A stretch of DNA of 12,434 nucleotides from an uncultured Eubacteriales bacterium (GTDB taxonomy: Bacteria; Bacillota; Clostridia; Oscillospirales; Butyricicoccaceae): assembly GCA_905199135.1 (NCBI GenBank), contig CAJKFC010000056.1, positions 1 to 12,434 of the forward strand. Reading direction: 5' to 3'. Shown here piece after piece: positions 1-5,174 of this stretch. Position numbers and translations under genes: made by a program. Under the pieces are notes generated by a model. The model was not told the DNA's origin, did not search any database, and saw only the letters and a list, made by a program, of their open reading frames with translations. The stretch's first letter is position 1; each line of letters starts with the position of its first letter.

Positions 1-68
1 TAGTCAATATAATGATGTATATTCTCTACAAAATAGGTATATTGCACAAATATATTCTCTCCCCCCCT

Positions 69-82
69 ATTCCCCGAGAAAT
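69..82. promoter_or_regulatory. Putative Noc-binding site (NBS) upstream of noc
   Basis: The 14-mer ATTCCCCGAGAAAT matches 12 of 14 positions of the Bacillus subtilis Noc-binding consensus ATTTCCCGGGAAAT, with one mismatch in each half-site. It lies about 55 bp upstream of the likely -10 element of noc, whose product carries the Noc-type specificity residues. A match this good is expected only a few hundredths of a time by chance in the whole window. Autoregulation or local Noc nucleation is inferred. Confidence 0.5.
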
Positions 83-136
83 GATTACAAACAGTATATT
101 TCCGACAGAGTATTACATTTTTATCCCCCTCGGCGG

Positions 137-145
137 TGGTACAAT
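137..145 (+). promoter_or_regulatory. Extended -10 promoter candidate for noc
   Basis: TG at 137-138 and TACAAT at 140-145 form an extended -10 element. No good TTGACA-like -35 is present at the right distance, which fits the extended -10 class. Transcription would start near 152, giving a very short leader that begins at the ribosome-binding site. This is a weak single-site prediction. Confidence 0.35.
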
Positions 146-167
146 CAAAGGGAAAGGAAGTGATAAA

Positions 168-992
168 ATGCTCAGTTTTAAAAAGGAAAGGCTGCCCTTT
201 CGGGAAATAGACATAAATCTCATCTCCCCCAACCCCAATCAGCCGAGAAAGCGCTTTTTAAAGGAAGACCTTGAAAGCCTTTCAAAAAGCATAAGGCAGT
301 ACGGCATAATAAATCCCCTGACGGTGAGGGAGGTGAAGGACGGCTTTGAACTCATCTCGGGCGAGCGCCGCCTTATGGCGGCAAAGCTTGCAGGGCTGAG
401 GGTGGTGCCCTGCCATGTCATAGAAGCCGAAAGAAAAAAGAGCGCCGAAATAGCCATTGTGGAAAATGTAGTCAGAGCCGACCTGAGCTTTTTCGAAGAA
501 GCCATGGCATTTGCCCGTCTGTGCGAAGAGTTCGGCATGACCCAGAAAGAGGTGGCCGAGAGGATAGGCAAAACCCAGTCGGCGGTGGCAAACAAGATAA
601 GGCTTTTGAAGCTGTCAAAGGCGGCTGTGGCTGAAATCGAAAAACACGGTCTCACCGAGCGCCATGCCAGAGCCCTTTTGAGGATAGAGGACGAGACCTT
701 GCAGGCGGCGGCCGCGGCCTACATAGGTGAAAAACAGCTCAATGTGGCAAAAAGCGAGGAGCACATCGACATGATACTGAAAAATTCCTCAAAAAAACAG
801 CGCTCCGCCCCGAAAATTCTCCTCAAGGACATAAGAATTTTCGCCAATACGGTAAAAAATATGACCGACAGCCTGCGTCTTTCGGGCATATCCGCCGTTC
901 TGAACACCGAGGAGAGCGACGATTTCGTCCTCTACACGGTAAAGATTTCCAAAACCGCCGATATGGCTGTTGCAAAGAACGGCAAAGTGTGA
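168..992 (+). CDS. noc: Nucleoid occlusion protein Noc (ParB/Spo0J family)
   Basis: This 274-residue ParB-family CTPase-type DNA-binding protein is predicted to bind dispersed NBS sites and stop Z-ring assembly over the nucleoid. The N-terminal ParB domain spans about residues 14-110, with GERR at 65-68 and ENVVRADL at 99-106 (the usual ENxQR carries Val here). The helix-turn-helix lies at about 124-149. Aligned to published ParB/Noc specificity positions (173/179/184/201 in ParB numbering), it has Gln137, Lys143, Lys148 and Arg165. That is the Noc QKKR set rather than the ParB RTAG set, so I call Noc. The start at 168 is chosen because AAGGAAG sits about 8 nt upstream; the reading frame stays open back to 12, but that part reads as AT-rich leader. 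The N-terminus is short, so the membrane-targeting amphipathic helix of Bacillus Noc is reduced or unrecognisable. It is probably cotranscribed with the next gene, 34 bp downstream. Confidence 0.9.
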   Translation: MLSFKKERLPFREIDINLISPNPNQPRKRFLKEDLESLSKSIRQYGIINPLTVREVKDGFELISGERRLMAAKLAGLRVVPCHVIEAERKKSAEIAIVENVVRADLSFFEEAMAFARLCEEFGMTQKEVAERIGKTQSAVANKIRLLKLSKAAVAEIEKHGLTERHARALLRIEDETLQAAAAAYIGEKQLNVAKSEEHIDMILKNSSKKQRSAPKILLKDIRIFANTVKNMTDSLRLSGISAVLNTEESDDFVLYTVKISKTADMAVAKNGKV

Positions 993-1026
993 TAGACTTT
1001 TGTTATAAAACAAAGGAGGATATCCC

Positions 1027-1611
1027 ATGAAGCTTACCGATATGACGATAAAGGCCTTTACCGAAACTTTGGCTTCCGATGCCCCTGCCCCCGGCGGCGG
1101 CTCTGTTGCCGCTCTTTGCGGAGCTCAGGGCGCAGCTCTCTGCGCCATGGTTTGCCGTCTGACCATAGGCAAGGCAAAATATAAGGATTTCGAGCCCCTG
1201 TGCCGGGCCGCTCTGGAAAAGGCCGAAAAAATCAAAGAGAGATTCATCGCCCTCATAGACGAGGACACCGACGCCTACGGTCTTGTTTCGGCCGCCTTCA
1301 AGCTGCCCAAGGAGACCGACGAGGAGAAAAAGCTCCGCTCTGCCGAGATTCAGAAGGCCACCATCAAGGCCACCGAAGTGCCCTTTGAGACCCTCACTCT
1401 CGCAGGAGAGGCCCTTGCCCTTTGCCGTTCCCTCGTTGGCAATTCCAACCCCAACACCGCCAGCGATCTGGGCACCGCCGAAAGCTGCATAAAGACGGCA
1501 GTGAGGGGAGCTTACCTCAATGTGACGATAAACACTCCCTCCATTAAAAATGCCGAAATAAAAGAAAAATTTGAAAAAGAGGCCGAAAAAATTCTGTCTC
1601 TTGCCGAATAA
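1027..1611 (+). CDS. fchA: Formiminotetrahydrofolate cyclodeaminase / methenyl-THF cyclohydrolase family protein
   Basis: This 194-residue cytosolic protein is an FTCD_C/FchA-type folate enzyme. The family converts 5-formimino-THF to 5,10-methenyl-THF plus ammonia, or interconverts methenyl- and 10-formyl-THF. The family signature PAPGGGSVAAL is at residues 20-30. The acidic helix motif DEDTDAY is at 78-84, and NPNTASDLGTA near the C-terminus (141-151) is the other conserved block. Length is close to that of stand-alone FchA proteins (about 200), so it is not the bifunctional FTCD. A strong AAAGGAGG lies 8 nt before the ATG. It follows noc by 34 bp and ends 22 bp before a strong terminator, so the two probably form a short operon. 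Sequence alone cannot decide which of the two reactions dominates. Confidence 0.88.
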   Translation: MKLTDMTIKAFTETLASDAPAPGGGSVAALCGAQGAALCAMVCRLTIGKAKYKDFEPLCRAALEKAEKIKERFIALIDEDTDAYGLVSAAFKLPKETDEEKKLRSAEIQKATIKATEVPFETLTLAGEALALCRSLVGNSNPNTASDLGTAESCIKTAVRGAYLNVTINTPSIKNAEIKEKFEKEAEKILSLAE

Positions 1612-1633
1612 AAGACGAAATAACGCGCAAAAT

Positions 1634-1667
1634 ATCACCACGACATATAGTCGCGGTGATTTTTTTT
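1634..1667 (+). terminator. Rho-independent terminator after fchA
   Basis: An 11-position stem (ATCACCACGAC pairing with GTCGCGGTGAT, one A/C mismatch) closes an ATATA loop and is followed by eight T residues. It should end the noc-fchA transcript. Confidence 0.9.
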
Positions 1668-1680
1668 GAAGATTTCAGCA

Positions 1681-1701
1681 TACAGGATAATTTTTCCTGT
1701 A
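1681..1701. promoter_or_regulatory. 6-9-6 dyad upstream of the SASP gene
   Basis: TACAGG (1681-1686) and CCTGTA (1696-1701) are perfect inverted repeats separated by nine AT-rich bases. The dyad overlaps the end of a sigma-G-like -35 (GCATA, 1678-1682); at 18-bp spacing a poor -10 (AATATTT, 1701-1707) follows. It may be an operator or part of a forespore promoter. The support is weak. Confidence 0.25.
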
Positions 1702-1772
1702 ATATTTCAAAAAAATATACCGAGAATATATGCGTAACGACAACGATTACAGAAAAATAAAGGAGAAAAGTT

Positions 1773-2012
1773 ATGAACAAGAACAGTAATCTCACACCTT
1801 CCGCAAAGGACGCTCTTTATAACTTCAAGATGGAGACAGCCAAGGAGCTGGGCGTAAACCTCAAGCCGGGCTACAACGGCGATCTCACATCCCGTCAGGC
1901 AGGTTCTGTCGGCGGTTATATGGTTAAAAAGCTCTTTGAGCAGGCCGCAAACAACATGGCTGCACAGCCCGGCATGACAAACAGCATGAACCAGAACTAC
2001 CCCAAGAACTAA
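1773..2012 (+). CDS. Small acid-soluble spore protein, alpha/beta type
   Basis: This 79-residue DNA-binding protein would coat spore chromosomal DNA in the forespore, protecting it from UV and heat and serving as an amino-acid store at germination. The two conserved family blocks are visible. The first helix carries KMETAKELGV (19-28), which includes the germination-protease cleavage region, with Thr where Ile, Val or Phe is more common after Glu21. The second block is LTSRQAGSVGGYMVKKL (38-54). The C-terminal tail is rich in Asn, Gln and Met. AAAGGAG lies 7 nt before the ATG. It is monocistronic, flanked by terminators at 1634-1667 and 2024-2052. Forespore (sigma-G) expression is expected from the family, but I see only a weak matching promoter. 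Confidence 0.93.
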   Translation: MNKNSNLTPSAKDALYNFKMETAKELGVNLKPGYNGDLTSRQAGSVGGYMVKKLFEQAANNMAAQPGMTNSMNQNYPKN

Positions 2013-2023
2013 GAGCGAATAAG

Positions 2024-2052
2024 AAAAAGACCGCCCTCGGGCGGTCTTTTTT
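2024..2052. terminator. Bidirectional terminator between the SASP gene and the phage-like cluster
   Basis: GACCGCC (2029-2035) and GGCGGTC (2040-2046) form a perfect 7-bp stem around a CTCG loop, flanked by an A-run on the left and a T-run on the right. It can stop the SASP transcript rightward. Because the left A-run reads as U on the other strand, it can also stop leftward transcription arriving from the phage-like operon. Confidence 0.9.
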
Positions 2053-2070
2053 CGGTATTGTATCTCATAT

Positions 2071-2089
2071 AGGGAACGGCTTAAATGCC
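2071..2089. repeat. 19-bp repeat, left copy (hairpin half element)
   Basis: The 19-mer agggaacggcttaaatgcc is identical to 2410-2428. Here the right half of the hairpin is lost after GCC, so it cannot form the full 8-bp stem seen in the other copy. Confidence 0.85.
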
Positions 2090-2090
2090 C

Positions 2091-2161
2091 ATTTACCCCG
2101 TTGACCTTGTCAACAGGGACCCCGAAGGATTAAATAGGGTTCGGCGGCACTCGCCGCCGGG
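2091..2161. repeat. Dispersed-repeat unit A
   Basis: The backbone is ATTTACCCC, a short hairpin (GTTGAC/GTCAAC, 3-nt loop, 2100-2114), GGGACCCC, a GATTAAATA-like spacer, and a second hairpin CGGCGGC-ACTC-GCCGCCG (2142-2159). The same layout recurs at 2205-2307, 2308-2409 and 12306-12380 with different stem bases but the same ACTC loop. No coding potential is recognised. Confidence 0.7.
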
Positions 2162-2204
2162 CGAGCCCCGGCTCTCCGTTTAGATAAATCATTCCAGAGG
2201 CTTT

Positions 2205-2307
2205 GCGGAACGACACAAAGGTCGTTATTTTACCCCACCCGCCTTGCGTGCGGAGATCCCAAGATATTTTATACTCGCTCCGCTCGGGCGGCGATACTCA
2301 TCGCCGT
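2205..2307. repeat. Dispersed-repeat unit B (first tandem copy, 103 bp)
   Basis: This directly abuts the near-identical unit at 2308-2409. The two differ by a few substitutions and one 1-nt indel near their start. It ends with the hairpin CGGCGAT-ACTC-ATCGCCG at 2289-2306. Confidence 0.9.
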
Positions 2308-2409
2308 GCGGAACGACACGCGGTCGTTATTTTACCCCACCCGCCTTGCGTGCGGGGACCCCACGATATTTTATACTCGCTCCGCTCGGGCGGCGATACT
2401 CATCGCCGT
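2308..2409. repeat. Dispersed-repeat unit C (second tandem copy, 102 bp)
   Basis: This is the second copy of the tandem pair. The hairpin CGGCGAT-ACTC-ATCGCCG is at 2391-2408, and this 18-mer plus the following T is also found exactly at 12361-12379. Confidence 0.9.
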
Positions 2410-2433
2410 AGGGAACGGCTTAAATGCCGTTCC
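2410..2433. repeat. Perfect 8-bp hairpin carrying the right copy of the 19-bp repeat
   Basis: GGAACGGC (2412-2419) and GCCGTTCC (2426-2433) pair perfectly around TTAAAT. It lies 12 bp beyond the stop codon of the amidase gene. On the - strand no U-run follows the stem, so I do not call it an intrinsic terminator, though it could protect transcript 3' ends. Confidence 0.75.
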
Positions 2434-2445
2434 GCAATTTTTCCT

Positions 2446-3129
2446 TTATACTCCCAACAGTCTTTTGAAAAGCAGTCTCAGCCATCTCTCGTCGGCTGTC
2501 TGCTCTCCCATGAGCACCGATTTCCAGTATTCTGTCTCGGTTATTGCGCCTTTTTGAGTGAGGGCGGAGCAGATTGCCTCACTCTCCTTATAGGCGCTGT
2601 ATTTTTCCCACACCAGCTCTTTAAAGGCGTCAAAATCGTTCCAGGGATAGGCGCCGCCCGAAATACCGGTGCTGTTTTCATGCATGGTCTTGGGGCAGAC
2701 CTTTTCGGTGACATCGTAGTGGCGCACAATGTCGGCAGGGGTGAGACCGTATTTGAGGCAGGCATACACACAGCAGTCGGCGGCGTTCTCCACAGCCTTT
2801 TTCATATCGGCGCCCTGCTGTATACAGTAGGCGACGCCGACGCTGTTGAAATTGGTGATGTCGGACTTTTTGCCGTCGGGTCTTATGCCGCTTTTGCCCA
2901 CTCCTGCATGATAGGCGGCATAGCCCTCGCCGACGCACTCGATTATCTCGTTTTCGTCGCATACATAGTGATAGCTGGCCTTTGCCGTCTTGTCGCAGAA
3001 ATATCGTCTGTGGGCGTCGGCCGAAGCCGACGGCGAGGCGTTGCCCGTGTCGTGGAGCACTATGTACTTCATTTTTTTGTCGGTCTTTTCAAAGTTAGCC
3101 GTTATATGTCTTTGAATAATCGGATACAT
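2446..3129 (-). CDS. N-acetylmuramoyl-L-alanine amidase (Amidase_2/PGRP-type endolysin)
   Basis: This 227-residue peptidoglycan amidase would cut the bond between N-acetylmuramic acid and L-Ala of the peptide stem. The zinc ligands are recognisable: His26 in VLHDTGN, His137 in RHYDVT and Cys145 in TEKVCPK, with the family Lys at 143. The block SVGVAYCI (96-103) aligns with the family's SIGIEICY, so the conserved catalytic Glu is Ala100 here. Residues from about 165 on form a short C-terminal region resembling the KGI..YW segments of clostridial phage amidases, with no SH3 or LysM repeats. There is no signal peptide and no holin nearby. An AAAGGAGGAG ribosome-binding site lies inside the preceding small gene, which overlaps this start. 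It may be a particle-borne or lysis enzyme, possibly impaired. Confidence 0.85.
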   Translation of the reverse strand: MYPIIQRHITANFEKTDKKMKYIVLHDTGNASPSASADAHRRYFCDKTAKASYHYVCDENEIIECVGEGYAAYHAGVGKSGIRPDGKKSDITNFNSVGVAYCIQQGADMKKAVENAADCCVYACLKYGLTPADIVRHYDVTEKVCPKTMHENSTGISGGAYPWNDFDAFKELVWEKYSAYKESEAICSALTQKGAITETEYWKSVLMGEQTADERWLRLLFKRLLGV

Positions 3130-3256
3130 ATCCCGCTATCTCCTCCTTTTTTTCATCGCTCAAAGCCTTGTAGCTTGCGAAAATATCCTCAAGGTTTTCG
3201 CCCTTTGACATTCTGGCGAGAATCACCCTCACCAGAAGAAAATCATATCTGTCCAT
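3095..3256 (-). CDS. Small hypothetical protein (53 aa)
   Basis: I do not recognise this 53-residue ORF. It starts MDRYDFLLVRVILARMSKGE and is predicted to be mostly helical and charged (LEDIFASYKALSDEKKEEI). An AGGTG-containing ribosome-binding site precedes the ATG at 3256. The gene overlaps the 87-residue gene upstream by 14 nt and the amidase gene downstream by 35 nt, and its coding region contains the amidase's Shine-Dalgarno sequence. Its place between tail fibre and endolysin is where PBSX-like phages keep short XkdX-like or lysis-associated genes. It has no membrane segment of holin type, so no function is assigned. Confidence 0.65.
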   Translation of the reverse strand: MDRYDFLLVRVILARMSKGENLEDIFASYKALSDEKKEEIAGYVSDYSKTYNG

Positions 3257-3506
3257 ATACACCTCCGAAAAGCATTTCGGTCACCATCTGCTCCAGAATC
3301 TCCACCCTCTCCGATACGCTCGGCATGGGTGTGAGAGCCTTTTCCCTCTCGTCGGCTGCAAAGGTGTCGTCGAGAGATACGCCGAGGCCGTCGCCCAGCA
3401 CTATGGTCTCGCCGCCGTCGGTCTTTATGGTGTCTCGGTCTGTGAGTACGCCCTCCAGTGTCCTCACAAGCTTTATCTCATTTTTGTCGTATATATATAA
3501 AGTCAT
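3243..3506 (-). CDS. Hypothetical protein downstream of tail fibre
   Basis: This 87-residue protein is of unknown family. The first 50 residues look like beta-strands with acidic turns (MTLYIYDKNEIKLVRTLEG, then a GGETIVLGDGLG stretch). The last part is a short amphipathic helix with heptad-like spacing (VSERVEILEQMVTEMLFGGV), which could mediate oligomerisation. AAGGGGGA precedes the ATG. It begins 9 bp after the tail-fibre stop and overlaps the next small gene by 14 nt. Position suggests a fibre-associated or host-lysis accessory protein. That is inference from synteny only. Confidence 0.7.
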   Translation of the reverse strand: MTLYIYDKNEIKLVRTLEGVLTDRDTIKTDGGETIVLGDGLGVSLDDTFAADEREKALTPMPSVSERVEILEQMVTEMLFGGVYGQI

Positions 3507-3515
3507 ATGTCCCCC

Positions 3516-4643
3516 TTAATATACCCTGATATAGGACGGCTCGGTGGCCGAAGACCTGCCTATTTTATAAGAGCCGCCCGACATATTATAGCTCATATAT
3601 GAAGTGCTGCCGTCATAGAGCTGTCCCGCAAGGCATACGCCCGAGCCGTCTTTGCAGTGTACCGTCATATATTTTCTACCCAGCATGTCCGACGCGGTCT
3701 GATCTCCCGAAGGAGTGAAGTCGAATTGCACAAACGACCTCTCGCCCGCTATGCCGTCGGCCGAGCCTCTCGATGTGTTGAACACCGTGTCCTTGTATTC
3801 CAGCCTTGAGTTTTTTATCTCGAATATATCGGTGCCCGAATATGAGGCGCCGACCTTGCATTTTTCATATCTGATGAAAGGACAGTTTTCGCCCCACAGG
3901 GCCTGAAGATTTTCATTGGAGTCATCCATATGCTCAAAGTCCTTGATTATCAGGGGCACCGTGCAGTTTTTTACACATATTCTGCCCAATATCGTGTAGA
4001 CGCTGCCCTCATCGCCCGCATTGGATATTATTATCCTGCCGCCGCCTCCGATGTTCTCAAGAGTAAAACCCGGCACCCAGCTTGTATCCGATTTTATCTC
4101 GTAGTCACAGTCGACGGTTTTCGGAATATTTTCCACCGCCGAGGTAAAATCCGACGGAGACGACACCGAAACCGTCACCGTTGTGCCGTCATGGATATAC
4201 AGGCTCTGCAGAGCCTGTGAAAGCTCTTCATGGCTTACGCACCCCGAGGGCATGAGCTCCACATCGCCCGGATTTCCCCCGAGCTCTGCGTCCTTAAAGG
4301 TAAATGTCAGGGTGTGAGGCTGAGTGTTGTCTATATATATCTGCTCGGACAGCTTGAAAATCTTGAAAAACTTTTCGCTGCCCCCCGTCTGTTTTACATA
4401 GAGCGCTATCTCGTTGAGATAGTAGGGCGATGACGCCGACGCCATGTTGAGGGTCGTCCTGACCTCTCCGTCCGTTCCCACCGTAACCGACAGGCTCTGC
4501 TTGCTGTTGTAAATGTATGTGCTGCTCACGGGGGTGTCGGAGTCTCCCGCCGCCGCCCTTGTCACCGAATACTCGGTGCCGTTCAGCTCGTATTCAGCCA
4601 GTATTTTCCTGCCCTCGTCCGTGAGATAACCCACAATTTTCAT
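3516..4643 (-). CDS. Phage tail fibre with collar-like N-terminus and beta-helix C-terminus
   Basis: This 375-residue protein is the likely receptor-binding fibre at the baseplate rim. The N-terminal ~115 residues resemble phage tail-collar fibre domains: MKIVGYLTDEGRKILAE, then a beta-rich section with SPYYLNEIALYVK and TLTFTFKD. A short helical link (about 135-150) leads to a region with repeating short strands and Asn/Gly turns (ENIGGGGRIIIS, CVKNCTVPLIIKDFEHMD, EIKNSRLEYKDTVF). This is typical of a right-handed parallel beta-helix of pectate-lyase or tailspike type. Its start overlaps the stop of the YmfQ-like gene as ATGA. No enzymatic residues are identifiable. No separate fibre chaperone is recognised, unless one of the two small genes just downstream serves this role. 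Confidence 0.8.
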   Translation of the reverse strand: MKIVGYLTDEGRKILAEYELNGTEYSVTRAAAGDSDTPVSSTYIYNSKQSLSVTVGTDGEVRTTLNMASASSPYYLNEIALYVKQTGGSEKFFKIFKLSEQIYIDNTQPHTLTFTFKDAELGGNPGDVELMPSGCVSHEELSQALQSLYIHDGTTVTVSVSSPSDFTSAVENIPKTVDCDYEIKSDTSWVPGFTLENIGGGGRIIISNAGDEGSVYTILGRICVKNCTVPLIIKDFEHMDDSNENLQALWGENCPFIRYEKCKVGASYSGTDIFEIKNSRLEYKDTVFNTSRGSADGIAGERSFVQFDFTPSGDQTASDMLGRKYMTVHCKDGSGVCLAGQLYDGSTSYMSYNMSGGSYKIGRSSATEPSYIRVY

Positions 4644-5173
4644 ATGCTCTCCTCCTGTATTTCAAAATCCATATCCATTTCGATATAGCTGTATGTCCTC
4701 GGAAGGCTGACCGCCTCAAAATTTGAAAAAAGCCTGTAAGAGAGGGCCACATGGGCGGGCAGAGCCTTTTTGAGGGCCGTTTTTACCGAGAGGAAATCCG
4801 AAATGATGTCATCGTCTGTGACGGTCAGATAGACCGTGCAGTCCTTTTCCTCTATCTCGACCTTCGCCCCTTTGAGTATGCTCTCGGCAAAGGCCTTTAC
4901 CGTCTCCACCGTCTGGGTCTTTAAAAGACCCATTCGGGCCAAAACCGCCCGTTTTCTCTCGTCAAAGCTTCCCGAGGGGTCTTCTATTGAGAATTCCCTC
5001 TCCCACAGTTCAATGCAGCTCACCGCTCCCTTTACGGTCAGGTTTTTAAAGGTCTCGTCCCCCTTTTCACAGAGGAGACCTATCTCCTTTGAAAGAGAAT
5101 CGAGAACGGCCCTCGTCTCATAGAGCTGCGACATATACGGGGGCAGCGCCGTCTTAAGATCCACATTTTCCAT
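4640..5173 (-). CDS. YmfQ/XkdU-like phage tail (baseplate) protein
   Basis: This 177-residue protein matches the DUF2313/YmfQ class in size, place and features. It has an N-terminal helical part (LPPYMSQLYETRAVLDSLSKEIGLL), then a conserved WEREFSIEDPSGSFDERKRAVLARM-like segment (about 57-81), then an alternating strand/helix domain. In this family the protein bridges the baseplate wedge to the fibre, as P2 gpI does. It sits between the baseplate J gene and the fibre gene exactly as in PBSX. The ATG has AAAGGAG 7 nt upstream, overlapping the end of the preceding gene, and the stop overlaps the fibre start by 4 nt. Confidence 0.82.
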   Translation of the reverse strand: MENVDLKTALPPYMSQLYETRAVLDSLSKEIGLLCEKGDETFKNLTVKGAVSCIELWEREFSIEDPSGSFDERKRAVLARMGLLKTQTVETVKAFAESILKGAKVEIEEKDCTVYLTVTDDDIISDFLSVKTALKKALPAHVALSYRLFSNFEAVSLPRTYSYIEMDMDFEIQEESI

Positions 5174-5174
5174 A

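Noticed and set aside
12..167. N-terminal extension of noc
   Set aside because: The frame is open, but the region is AT-rich, contains the promoter and the Noc-like site, and the ATG at 168 has the ribosome-binding site.
1003..1641. 212-codon open frame on the - strand
   Set aside because: It is antisense to the clearly identified cyclodeaminase gene, with no family resemblance and low-complexity Gly-rich sequence.
2205..2409. CRISPR array
   Set aside because: There are only two ~102-bp units joined directly, without unique spacers between short repeats, and no cas genes.
2412..2433. Intrinsic terminator of the phage-like operon
   Set aside because: The stem is perfect, but on the - strand it is not followed by a U-run. 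The bidirectional terminator at 2024-2052 is the better stop.
2203..3519. Long open frame of 438 codons on the + strand
   Set aside because: It begins inside the tandem repeats and runs antisense through the amidase and two small genes. It has no ribosome-binding site, and its start region simply translates the repeat twice.
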